64,000 nt of DNA from M3007 sp037445225 (GTDB lineage: Bacteria; Bacteroidota; Bacteroidia; Chitinophagales; Saprospiraceae), in contig JBBIKW010000011.1 of the NCBI GenBank assembly GCA_037445225.1, positions 90,631-154,630 on the forward strand, read 5' to 3'. Under the pieces are notes generated by a model that saw nothing but the letters and a program-made list of their open reading frames with translations, ran no database searches and had not been told where the DNA came from. A program made the translations under genes and the position numbers. Shown piece after piece: positions 8,237-16,918 of the stretch. Position 1 is the stretch's first letter, and every line of letters starts with the position of its first letter.

Positions 8237-10708
8237 ATGGATTCGAGGATTGTTCCTATTAACATTGAAGACGAGCTCAAGACAGCGTATATCGACTACT
8301 CGATGTCGGTCATCGTCAGCCGCGCATTGCCCGATGTGCGTGATGGCTTAAAGCCGGTGCATCGACGCGTCCTATACGGCATGATGGAGCTCGGCCTTTC
8401 GTACAATAAACCTTTTAAAAAGTCGGCTCGCATCGTAGGCGAGGTCTTGGGCAAATACCACCCTCACGGCGACGCCTCGGTATACGACACCATGGTGCGT
8501 TTGGCGCAAGAGTGGAGTATGCGCTATCCGCTGGTAGATGGGCAAGGCAACTTTGGCTCGATGGATGGCGATAGCCCTGCGGCCATGCGCTATACAGAAG
8601 CGCGCCTGCGCCGCATTGCCGACGAGATGCTGGAAGATATCGACAAGGAGACCGTGGACTTCCAGCTCAACTTTGACGACTCGCTTCAAGAGCCCACTGT
8701 ACTGCCTACTAAGTTTCCCAATTTACTGGTTAACGGCGCCAGCGGCATTGCCGTAGGGATGGCCACCAATATGATGCCGCACAACCTGCGCGATGCCTGT
8801 GCAGCGGTCATAGCGGCAGTTCGCCATCCCGACATCGACATAGAAGATGTGATAGATATTATTCAAGCGCCCGATTTTCCTACGGGAGGCATCATTTATG
8901 GCCTTTCGGGCATCCGCGAGGCGTATCGAACGGGCAAAGGGCGCGTAGTGGTGCGCGCTCGCACGGAGATCGAAACGGATGACCGCGGGCGCGAGAGTAT
9001 CATCGTGACGGAGATTCCCTACATGGTCAACAAGGCCATGCTTATCAGCCGCATAGCCGACTTGGTCAACGAAAAAAAGATAGTGGGCATCTCGGATGTG
9101 CGCGATGAGTCGAACCGCGAAGGTGTTCGCATCGTCATCGAAGTGCGCCGCGACGCGGCGGCTAACGTCATTTTGAGCCAGCTGTTTAAGCTCACTCCGC
9201 TTCAGACGAGCTACGGCATCCAAAACATCGCCTTAGTGAATGGCCGCCCGCGGACGCTCAACTTAAAAGAGCTCATCGAGGAGTTTATTAAATTCCGCTT
9301 AGAGGTAGTCGTTCGGCGCACGCGCTATGAGTTGCGCAAGGCTGAGGAGCGCGCCCATATCTTGGAGGGTTTGCTCATCGCCCTGGACCATTTAGATGAA
9401 GTCATCGCCCTGATCCGCGCTTCGAGCGACGCAGACGCCGCCCGCATAGGTCTCATAGATCGCTTCGCTCTGACAGATGTACAAGCACGCGCCATCTTGG
9501 CGATGCGGCTACAGCAGCTCACGGGATTGGAGCGCGAAAAGGTGCGCGAAGAATACGAAGCCCTTCAGCGCAAGATTGCCGAGTTGAAAGCCATCCTGGC
9601 TGACGAAAGCTTGCAGCGCGACATCATCGAGCGCGAGCTGTCCGACATCGCAGAGCGCTACGGCGACGACCGCCGCACCACCATCGACATCGATGAGGCG
9701 GACATCAGCATCGAAGACCTTATCGAAGACGAGCAAGTAGTCATCACCATTAGCCATGCCGGCTATATCAAACGCACCCCCATTACCGAATACCGCGCTC
9801 AAGGACGCGGCGGGCGCGGCGTACAAGGAGTGCGTACGCGCGACGAGGACTTCGTAGAGCATCTCTTCGTCGCCACGAATCACCAGACCATCTTGCTGTT
9901 TACCGAACGCGGCCGCTGCTATTGGCTCAGAGTATACGAGATTCCGGAAGGCAGTAAAAATACAATGGGGCGCGCCATACAAAACTTGGTCAACATCCCT
10001 AAGGAAGATAAGGTGCGCGCATATATTATCTTAGAGAAAAAACTCGACGATGCCGCGTTTATCCATAGCCACTATATCTTGTTCGGAACTCGTCGCGGCA
10101 TGGTGAAGAAGACCCTTCTGGAAGCCTATTCTCGTCCGCGCCAAGACGGCATCATCGCTCTGGAGATTAACGAAGGCGATAGCCTCATTGAGGCGAGGCT
10201 CACCAACGGGAACAGCGACGTGCTAATGGCGGTGCGCAGCGGCCGAGCTATCCGCTTCCGCGAACAAGATGTACGCCCTATGGGTCGAGCAGCAGCGGGT
10301 GTACGCGGCATCCAGGTGGACGAGGAAAATGGCGATTGCGTAGTAGGCATGGTATGTGTGCCGCCTGAGGAAGACCTTCGGACAATCTTGGTCGTCTCAG
10401 AGAAGGGATTGGCCAAACGCTCCCTACTTAGCGAATACCCTACCCATGGACGAGGCGGCAAAGGCGTGAAGACGCTTCAGGTAACACCTCGAACGGGTGC
10501 GTTGGTAGCTATCAAAGCCGTAACTGAGGCAGAAGATGTAATGATCAGCACCTTGGCAGGCGTCACTATTCGCATTCCTGTCAGAGAAATCCCAATCATA
10601 GGGCGCGACACGCAAGGCGTCAAGGTCATTCGCTTGGACGAAGGCGACGAAATCGCCGACGTGACGGCAGTCAGACCGGAAGACAACGAAAGTGAGGAGA
10701 AGCCATGA
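8237..10708 (+). CDS. gyrA: DNA gyrase subunit A
   Basis: The breakage-reunion subunit of DNA gyrase, 823 residues. The catalytic tyrosine is Tyr119 in PAAMRYTEARL. The winged-helix and tower regions are complete, and the C-terminal beta-pinwheel carries a GyrA-box-like motif (AQGRGGRGVQG) and repeated blades (GRAAAGVRG, GRGGKGVKT, GRDTQGVKV). In the quinolone-resistance region the sequence is HPHGDASVYDT, with Ala80 where E. coli has Ser83; the acidic Asp84 is kept. The first gene of a tight set: its stop overlaps the pyrR start by four bases (ATGA). Confidence 0.97.
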   Translation: MDSRIVPINIEDELKTAYIDYSMSVIVSRALPDVRDGLKPVHRRVLYGMMELGLSYNKPFKKSARIVGEVLGKYHPHGDASVYDTMVRLAQEWSMRYPLVDGQGNFGSMDGDSPAAMRYTEARLRRIADEMLEDIDKETVDFQLNFDDSLQEPTVLPTKFPNLLVNGASGIAVGMATNMMPHNLRDACAAVIAAVRHPDIDIEDVIDIIQAPDFPTGGIIYGLSGIREAYRTGKGRVVVRARTEIETDDRGRESIIVTEIPYMVNKAMLISRIADLVNEKKIVGISDVRDESNREGVRIVIEVRRDAAANVILSQLFKLTPLQTSYGIQNIALVNGRPRTLNLKELIEEFIKFRLEVVVRRTRYELRKAEERAHILEGLLIALDHLDEVIALIRASSDADAARIGLIDRFALTDVQARAILAMRLQQLTGLEREKVREEYEALQRKIAELKAILADESLQRDIIERELSDIAERYGDDRRTTIDIDEADISIEDLIEDEQVVITISHAGYIKRTPITEYRAQGRGGRGVQGVRTRDEDFVEHLFVATNHQTILLFTERGRCYWLRVYEIPEGSKNTMGRAIQNLVNIPKEDKVRAYIILEKKLDDAAFIHSHYILFGTRRGMVKKTLLEAYSRPRQDGIIALEINEGDSLIEARLTNGNSDVLMAVRSGRAIRFREQDVRPMGRAAAGVRGIQVDEENGDCVVGMVCVPPEEDLRTILVVSEKGLAKRSLLSEYPTHGRGGKGVKTLQVTPRTGALVAIKAVTEAEDVMISTLAGVTIRIPVREIPIIGRDTQGVKVIRLDEGDEIADVTAVRPEDNESEEKP

Positions 10709-11253
10709 TGTCGGAAGGCAAACTGCTGCTCAGCGGCGAACGCTTCCAGCTGACGTTAGAGCGCCTCAGCTACCAGATCTTGGAAGAATGGGAGGGCTTC
10801 GAAAACGCCTGCATGGTAGGCATTCAGCCGCGCGGCGTGCTGTTGGCCAACCGTATTTACCGCAACCTGTGCGCTATCGCCGGCCGTTCCGATATTCCCT
10901 ACGGACGCTTAGACATTACGTTTTACCGAGATGACTTCCGCCTGCGCGAGATCCCGCTTACGCCCTATCCTAACGAGATGAACTTTCTCGTTTCCGGCAA
11001 GAAAGTACTGTTAATCGATGACGTGTTGTACACCGGGCGGACGATACAGGCTGCTTTAGCCGCCCTGCAGCACTACGGGCGTCCAGAACGCGTAGAGCTG
11101 ATGGCGCTGGTGGATAGGCGCTTCAACCGTCATTTGCCTATACAGGCCGACTTTGTAGGATTGGCAGTAGATGCCCTCGACGAAGCCTACGTCAAGGTAC
11201 ATTGGCAAGAAACCCATGGCCGCGACGAAATTCGCCTCTTCGAAAAGCGATAG
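10705..11253 (+). CDS. pyrR: Pyrimidine operon regulator / uracil phosphoribosyltransferase PyrR
   Basis: A 182-residue PyrR. The PRPP-binding loop is VLLIDDVLYTGRTIQAAL and the N-terminal region (MVGIQPRGVLLANRI) fits the family. PyrR proteins convert uracil and PRPP to UMP and, in some bacteria, regulate pyr genes by binding mRNA. It overlaps gyrA by four bases and is followed after one base by pyrB, the first pyrimidine-pathway target, so coupled expression is likely. I see no PyrR-type attenuator in the one-base gap, which argues against local attenuation of pyrB. Confidence 0.93.
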   Translation: MMSEGKLLLSGERFQLTLERLSYQILEEWEGFENACMVGIQPRGVLLANRIYRNLCAIAGRSDIPYGRLDITFYRDDFRLREIPLTPYPNEMNFLVSGKKVLLIDDVLYTGRTIQAALAALQHYGRPERVELMALVDRRFNRHLPIQADFVGLAVDALDEAYVKVHWQETHGRDEIRLFEKR

Positions 11254-11254
11254 C

Positions 11255-12181
11255 ATGAAAACCCTCAGCAAGCGACATCTCCTAGGCATCAAAGACCTGA
11301 GCGAAGGCGACATCCAGCTACTATTCGAAACGGCAGACAATTTTAAGGAGGTCATCAACCGCCCGATAAAAAAGGTTCCTTCTCTGCGCGACATTACGGT
11401 AGCCAACCTCTTTTTCGAGAGCAGCACCCGTACGCGCGTGTCGTTCGAGCTGGCCGAGCGCCGCCTTAGCGCCGACATCGTCAACTTTACAGCCGCTGCT
11501 TCCAGCGTATCTAAGGGCGAAACGCTTTTGGATACCGTCAACAATATTCTGGCGATGAAAGTAGACATGATCGTCATGCGCCATCCCGCTCCGGGGGCAT
11601 GCGCCTTTCTAAGCCGACATATTTCAGCCAACATTATCAATGCGGGTGACGGCACCCACGAACACCCCACCCAGGCACTTCTCGATGCCTACTCCATACG
11701 CGAGCGATTGGGCGACCTTGCGGGAAAAAAGGTCGCCATCATTGGCGACATACTTCACAGCCGCGTTGCTCTGAGCAACGTCTTTTGTCTGCAAAAGCTC
11801 GGTGCCCGCGTTCGAGTTTGCGGTCCTCCCACGCTCATCCCCAAATATTTCGCCGCCTTAGGAGTAGAGGTTTCTTACAACGTGCGTGAAACGCTCGAGT
11901 GGTGCGACGTAGCCAACGTCTTGCGCATCCAGCTAGAACGTCAGGATATCAAATATTTTCCTAGCTTGCGCGAATACCACCAGTTTTTCGGCATCACGCG
12001 AGAAATGCTGGACAGCTTACAGCACGACATCGTTATCATGCACCCCGGCCCCATCAATCGCGGAGTAGAGCTGACCTCCGACGTCGCCGATAGCCGTCAG
12101 AGCATCATCTTGCAACAGGTAGAAAATGGGGTAGCTATCCGCATGGCCGTGCTGTATCTGTTAGCGGCCGAACGCACTTAA
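11255..12181 (+). CDS. pyrB: Aspartate carbamoyltransferase catalytic subunit
   Basis: Catalyses carbamoyl phosphate plus aspartate to carbamoyl aspartate, the committed step of pyrimidine synthesis. The 308-residue length matches the catalytic chain. Carbamoyl-phosphate motifs STRTRVSFELA and HPTQALLD are present, with MRHPAPGAC before the latter and MHPGPINRGVE near the end. The ATG at 11255 (MKTLSKRHLLGIKDL) is preferred to an in-frame start at 11171 that would overlap pyrR by over 80 bases. No regulatory chain pyrI is adjacent. Confidence 0.96.
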   Translation: MKTLSKRHLLGIKDLSEGDIQLLFETADNFKEVINRPIKKVPSLRDITVANLFFESSTRTRVSFELAERRLSADIVNFTAAASSVSKGETLLDTVNNILAMKVDMIVMRHPAPGACAFLSRHISANIINAGDGTHEHPTQALLDAYSIRERLGDLAGKKVAIIGDILHSRVALSNVFCLQKLGARVRVCGPPTLIPKYFAALGVEVSYNVRETLEWCDVANVLRIQLERQDIKYFPSLREYHQFFGITREMLDSLQHDIVIMHPGPINRGVELTSDVADSRQSIILQQVENGVAIRMAVLYLLAAERT

Positions 12182-12357
12182 AACCCGAAAAAAGGTAAAA
12201 TCGGCACTCGAAATCCGCCCCTCACGCTCCGCCCTCTCCGTCTGAAACACTGTTCCTCATAAATAATTTACTAGAACACCCTTGTTTACATATCCAAAGC
12301 GCACTACTTTGGGCCGAAATTGGTATCTTATCAAATACAGCAATAGGAGAACGGCCT

Positions 12358-12783
12358 ATGATGAACGAAGCCATTAGCACGATCATGAGCACTCAGCTCA
12401 TTACGCTGACGCCGGAAGACACGCTGGGAAAAGCTCGAGAAATTCTCATGAGTAAACGCGTGCACCACTTACCCGTAGTGGAAGGCAAATACTTAGTAGG
12501 CATGATCACCTCTTGGGACTTATTCAAGTTGGGGAGCTCCGCCTCTGAGTACCAAAATATTAAAGTTCGCGAGGTCATGACGACTAAGCTGGCTACGTTG
12601 GAACCCTACCAGCATATAGGCGCTGCGGCAGAAGTGCTGATGGAACACCTTTTTCACGCGATTCCTATTGTCAACGACAATCGAGAATTACTCGGCATAG
12701 TGACGAGCTACGACATTCTTCGCTATTGCTACAATAAGGAGTACCCTGAAAACCTAGAAAAATTTATTCCCGAGAACATGTGA
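12358..12783 (+). CDS. CBS-domain pair protein
   Basis: A 141-residue stand-alone protein made of two CBS domains: residues about 8-62 (STQLITLTPEDTLGKAREI ... HHLPVVEGKYLVGMITSWD) and about 72-130 (VMTTKLATLEPYQHIGAAAE ... HAIPIVNDNRELLGIVTSYD). Such Bateman modules bind adenine nucleotides and sense energy state. The partner is unknown. It stands alone, with 176 bases of upstream noncoding sequence in which I see no hairpin of note; a near-consensus box TACTTTG (12305-12311) lies 47 bases upstream. Confidence 0.85.
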   Translation: MMNEAISTIMSTQLITLTPEDTLGKAREILMSKRVHHLPVVEGKYLVGMITSWDLFKLGSSASEYQNIKVREVMTTKLATLEPYQHIGAAAEVLMEHLFHAIPIVNDNRELLGIVTSYDILRYCYNKEYPENLEKFIPENM

Positions 12784-12872
12784 ACAGCTCCCACCTCACA
12801 TAACGCCTCTTCTTTTTTGAAGAGCGGGCAAACACTTTTCGACCAGAGGTGTTCCAGCCAAAAAAAAGAAGC

Positions 12873-13385
12873 ATGGCCGTCTACACGTTAGAGCGCGCTC
12901 AGCAGTTGCCGATCTCCATTGAAGAAGCGTGGGCCTTTTTTTCTTCACCGCTCAACTTGCGGGAGATCACCCCGCCCTACATGCGTTTCGAAGTACTTTC
13001 CGACCCGAAATGGGTGCAAAAGATGTATCCGGGTCAGATTATTACCTACACTGTCCGGCCCTTGTTGGGGATTCCGCTGTTCTGGATGACTGAGATCACC
13101 CACGTGCGCGAGCGGGCATTTTTTGTGGATGAACAACGCATAGGGCCTTATGCGCTATGGCATCACCAACACCATTTTATACCCATAGAGGGCGGGGTCG
13201 AAATGATCGACTTGGTACACTATCGCCCTCCCTTAGGACTGTTGGGCCGATGGGCGCATGCTCTGTTCATTCGCCGCCAGTTGGAAGAGATTTTCGACTA
13301 CCGCTATCGCATCCTAGAGCAGCGTTTCGGCCGAATCTCTCCCGCAAGACAATCCTCGGCTCTCTCCGCAACGCCGCAAAATTAG
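12873..13385 (+). CDS. SRPBCC-family (START-like) ligand-binding protein
   Basis: A 170-residue protein of the SRPBCC/polyketide-cyclase-like fold: LPISIEEAWAFFSSPLNLREIT at the start, followed by strands around TYTVRPLLGIPLFWMTEITH and HHQHHFIPIEGGVEMIDLVHYRPP, and a C-terminal helix with RRQLEEIFDYRYRIL. Bacteroidota members usually bind a hydrophobic ligand; function unknown. I chose the ATG at 12873 over the one at 12849 because it begins right at the fold. Confidence 0.8.
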   Translation: MAVYTLERAQQLPISIEEAWAFFSSPLNLREITPPYMRFEVLSDPKWVQKMYPGQIITYTVRPLLGIPLFWMTEITHVRERAFFVDEQRIGPYALWHHQHHFIPIEGGVEMIDLVHYRPPLGLLGRWAHALFIRRQLEEIFDYRYRILEQRFGRISPARQSSALSATPQN

Positions 13386-13386
13386 T

Positions 13387-13419
13387 AAGCGCAAAGGCTT
13401 TTGAGGAGCCTTTGCGCTT
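13387..13419 (+). terminator. Strong stem-loop after the SRPBCC gene
   Basis: A perfect 13-bp inverted repeat (arms 13387-13399 and 13407-13419) with a 7-base loop immediately downstream of the stop codon. There is no clean T-run after it, only a pyrimidine-rich stretch, so it may work as a terminator or 3'-end protector. It separates this gene from the opposing gene at 13559-13975. Confidence 0.55.
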
Positions 13420-13558
13420 CTTCGCTTTCAGTAGACCACCGCATCGCAATGCAGTGAGCAGTATCGAGGATAAATAGCCGCTTACGCATTGCAAAAATCA
13501 GGTGGAACCATACATCCGAAAAAGCACAAAATTTTCCTGTTTTTCGCGCTTTAAAAGC

Positions 13559-13975
13559 CTACTTAAAGGCCTGTATAGCGGTTGCATTTTTGGATAAAAC
13601 CTTGACTTTCAGAGGACTATTCTCTTCATAGAAACATTGAATTTCGAACGAAAAACCGTCTTTTTGATACAGGAGTTTTTTCTCCTGTATGCTAAAGGCG
13701 TTGGCATCGGTATTGCCACACGGTCCCAACATAGCCACTTTCTGTTCGGCAGCATCGTACTCGAGCATGCACTGGGCATTTCCGACGACGATGCGCGTCC
13801 TTACATACGCACCCGAAACGGCAGGCCATGAAAACACGTAGGCAGAATCTGCGACAGCCGTGGCTTCGTAGAAATAGCGATCGGTGGCGCTGTTGCAGAG
13901 TGCCGCTAAAGTCGCCGGAGCTGTCGTCCGAAAGATAACGTCGATGATAATGACGTAAAAAGCGGACAAGGACAT
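13559..13975 (-). CDS. Hypothetical protein
   Basis: A 138-residue protein I do not recognise. The N-terminus (MSLSAFYVIIIDVIF) is hydrophobic and could be a weak signal or membrane anchor. The rest looks like small beta-strands with three or four cysteines (ALCNS, AQCMLEY, GPCGNTD, IQCFYEEN), suggestive of an exported, disulphide-bonded domain. It stands alone between a plus-strand gene and the divergent gene at 14049. Its coding status rests on frame length and the balanced composition. Confidence 0.5.
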   Translation of the reverse strand: MSLSAFYVIIIDVIFRTTAPATLAALCNSATDRYFYEATAVADSAYVFSWPAVSGAYVRTRIVVGNAQCMLEYDAAEQKVAMLGPCGNTDANAFSIQEKKLLYQKDGFSFEIQCFYEENSPLKVKVLSKNATAIQAFK

Positions 13976-14048
13976 AGCAGTAAATATTTGGGTCTAGTTT
14001 AGTATTGCGACATTCTCCATAAGTATTTTCCGACGCTAGTTACTGAGC

Positions 14049-15530
14049 ATGCTAAAATCAACCTTGGTTGCCCATCTTTTTGCCTTTACAGCGAAAGATA
14101 TAGAGGAGTTATCAGACTACCTAGAGGGCCTTCAAAGAGATAAACGCGAGTAATGCGTGGAAATTCGCCTCCTTCAATACCTAATGCACGTTATACACTG
14201 CCCTAACGCAGAAGAGCAGATAAGATTGCTAAATAGGGAGCGAGTTTATAAAGAAATTACCAAGAACAGCACCTTCAACCAAGCGCGTTTCAGTCGAATT
14301 CAACATGCGGCCCTTTTGCAATTGCGAAAGTTTATTCACCAGCGCACCCTTAGCGCCAAGGATGTAGAGCTCGACGCCGCAGTATTAGCCGAGTTTTTTA
14401 TGGAGCGCGGCGCTTTCCAGATAGCACAACTTTACATAGCCCAGCTTCAGCGATGGCTACAGAGAGAAAGAGAAGAGGTGTACAGTCACGAAAATCTGCA
14501 GAGGCAAGTGGCTGCTTGGCGCGCTTTGTCACGCTTTAGCCTATATACCTCGGATAAAAATGCCGCCATATTTCTCCATCAAGCAATAACTTGTGTGGAA
14601 AGGCAATACCTATTTCAAAAAGCCGACCTTCTGCTTAGTCTGCTCAACTTAAGCTATCAGCGGCAGATGCCCTTGGAGGAGGACCCGGAAGCCCTTTGCC
14701 GAGCATTCTTAGAAAGCGAGAATTCCTTCTTCCTCTCCACGCCGTTAGGACAGATGTATGCGGCTGCTTTGCAGACCATGTTGGCATCTGCAGCATCGCA
14801 AAAGCAGGCATTCGATACCCTCACTAAGCTTTACGAAGAACACTTTACGCGCTTAGGAAAGGAAGAACGCGAGCACTTCGAACCCATCATTTTCAATTTT
14901 TGCGTACGCCACTTCGGTGAACCAAAATATAGGGAATACCTGCTACACCTATATCAACGACAGGTAGACCAACTAAAAAATGCGCGTGCGGGAGCTATCC
15001 ACGCCAACAAATTCATTAGCCTGGTTCGACTCGGTATTTACGCCAAGGACATCGATTTTGTGCAAAGGCTTGTGGAACAATGCCGGCAGAATATCTACGG
15101 CGAAGAAGACTCCTTATCCTACTACTCACTGGCCAAAGCACACCTGTACTTTGAGAAGAGAAAGTACCGAGAAGTTTTGTACCTTTTACAGCAGCTGAGC
15201 TTTGGAGAGCCAGAATATCAGTACCTTTTGCGAATGTTGGAGCTGCGAACCTTATACGAGATGGGAGAAGACCGGCTCTTCGAAGGGCGCTTACATGCTT
15301 TTCGCGTAGCGTTAACTCGAGAAAAGGATCTTTCGCGAGACAGAAAAGAGGCTCTAAAGCGCTTTCATCAGTATTTAAGCGCTCTATGGCGCTACAGGGA
15401 TAGAGCAAAAATCCAACCCCTTAGAGACACTAGCCGACTGCGCGCTCGACTGCAAAAGGGGCGGATCCCAGAGGAGGCGTGGTTCCAAGAAAAGCTAAAA
15501 GAACTAGAACAGGGCCCAAAGCAGAGATAG
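14049..15530 (+). pseudogene. Helical-repeat hypothetical protein interrupted by an in-frame TAA
   Basis: An ATG at 14049 opens a frame of 34 residues (MLKSTLVAHLFAFTAKDIEE ...) that ends in TAA at 14151-14153; the same frame then continues without interruption to 15530 for another 457 residues. The joined product reads like one all-helical Bacteroidota protein, in which the short first part supplies the usual N-terminal helices and the rest (ALLQLRKFIHQ, HEYLQ-like and CRAFLESENSFFLSTP segments) resembles tetratricopeptide-like packing. The second part could start at a GTG at 14157, in which case it is a normal gene preceded by a chance frame. I favour interruption of one gene. Function unknown; no partners adjacent. 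Confidence 0.55.
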
Positions 15531-15568
15531 TCAAGATAAGCACTTCTTATCCGTTGCTTAGGCCCCCC

Positions 15569-16816
15569 TTACTGCGGGATAAACTGCCGTCGCTCAGCGG
15601 GAGGAGCGCTCTGACTGGGTCGACTCTGGGCGGGAGCGGGTTCAACAGGAACCTCCCCGCTCCCGCGGAAGCGCAGTTCTATGCGATAATTTCGGCCTAA
15701 ACTTCTCACGACAGGTCCCAACATGAGCTGCATGACACTATCTGCGCGCTCCTTCGCGCGCTCTAAGATACGCTCGTTCTCGATGGCATCTTCTCGAAAT
15801 TGTCGGCGCAGCTCGTTGAAGTTGCGGTTCAACTCGTCCTCGCTGATGCCGGCTAAAAAGCCGACGTCCAGCTTATCCATTCGCGGATACACCTCGTGCG
15901 ATAAGATGGTCGGTGGCGGCAGGGTGATGTACACTACTCCTTTTCTCGGGTTTAGGGTGATGTCGAAATTTTGATCTAACTTAAAACCCGCCTTGATGAC
16001 GCTCATCGCCTCTATCCGGATGTCGGTACGCGAAAGGGGTATCCCAAAGAGCTTATACGACATAGTCTTATCCAGGCCCATTCGGCTGCGCAGCTCGTAG
16101 GTAGCCAACTCGGCGATGCCTTGGCGGACTTTATCTTTGAGCATGCCGCGCGACGCACTAAAGTCTAAGATGGAAGCGCGTTTTTGCAACCGATCTACCA
16201 TCGGACGCAGCGCTTCGTTGACCGCTATGCCGCAGGGATTGTCTACGTTGCGCCCTTTGGCCAAGATTTGGCCGTCGGTAGCTTTGAGCAAGGTCGCTAT
16301 GATTTGAGTGACGAAAAAACACGTATACTTACCTGCTACCTCTTTGAATACCTGAACTGCCTGATTGCTGTTGTCGCTGTACCACGTCTCGTATAGCTGG
16401 ACCGTAGAGTCTTTTAGCGCCATAAAGTCGTCGAAGTATAGCGTCTTCAAGTATTCGTGGTGCTTTCGATACAACGGTTCCAGCTGACGCTTGAGGCTAT
16501 CGTCCAGATTCATTCGGTTGGCGACGTGTTGCAGGAGGGATAGGTTGAAGTGATAAACCAAATCGTCGAATTCCTTTCGATATTTTTCCGGCTGAGCAAG
16601 GATCATCAGAGCCGTTCCCTCGTCGATGTTGGGATTAAAATCTGCCGGCACATAAGACAGGCGTACATTGGAGGTGCCCTTGAACATATCAGTCACCACA
16701 TTGTCTGAAGTGATCAGCCGGAAAAGCAGCACTCCTGCAATGGAGATGAGCATAAGCAGTAGGAGTTGTCGGCCTATAGACGGCGAGTCGGGAGTAGATG
16801 GCTGTGGATTAGACAT
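15569..16816 (-). CDS. DUF4230 membrane-anchored protein
   Basis: A 415-residue protein with one N-terminal membrane helix (LLLLMLISIAGVLLFRLI, about 18-35). Residues about 230-380 match the DUF4230 pattern: strands near NFDITLNPRKGVVYITLPPP, then a long charged helix (FREDAIENERILERAKERAD) and a closing strand (LGRNYRIELRFRG). The tail is Pro/Ser/Gln-rich and ends in FIPQ. Probably anchored in the inner membrane with the bulk outside the cytoplasm. Function unknown. Confidence 0.75.
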   Translation of the reverse strand: MSNPQPSTPDSPSIGRQLLLLMLISIAGVLLFRLITSDNVVTDMFKGTSNVRLSYVPADFNPNIDEGTALMILAQPEKYRKEFDDLVYHFNLSLLQHVANRMNLDDSLKRQLEPLYRKHHEYLKTLYFDDFMALKDSTVQLYETWYSDNSNQAVQVFKEVAGKYTCFFVTQIIATLLKATDGQILAKGRNVDNPCGIAVNEALRPMVDRLQKRASILDFSASRGMLKDKVRQGIAELATYELRSRMGLDKTMSYKLFGIPLSRTDIRIEAMSVIKAGFKLDQNFDITLNPRKGVVYITLPPPTILSHEVYPRMDKLDVGFLAGISEDELNRNFNELRRQFREDAIENERILERAKERADSVMQLMLGPVVRSLGRNYRIELRFRGSGEVPVEPAPAQSRPSQSAPPAERRQFIPQ

Positions 16817-16902
16817 AATGCATGGAAGGTAGACCTTGTGCCTCAGTCTTTTTTGTGGAAGTGTTTCGTTAAAGGAGCAAAGACAAAGTTACGCTACCGC
16901 CG

Positions 16903-16910
16903 TACTTTTG
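16903..16910 (+). promoter_or_regulatory. Putative -7 promoter box of the ABC-F gene
   Basis: TACTTTTG, exact TAnnTTTG match, only 8 bases before the ATG at 16919. Transcription would therefore start at or near the start codon, implying a leaderless or near-leaderless mRNA. Confidence 0.45.
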
Positions 16911-16918
16911 CGACCGCC

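Noticed and set aside
10705..12181. PyrR-binding attenuator before pyrB
   Set aside because: Only one base separates pyrR from pyrB, leaving no room for an attenuator there.
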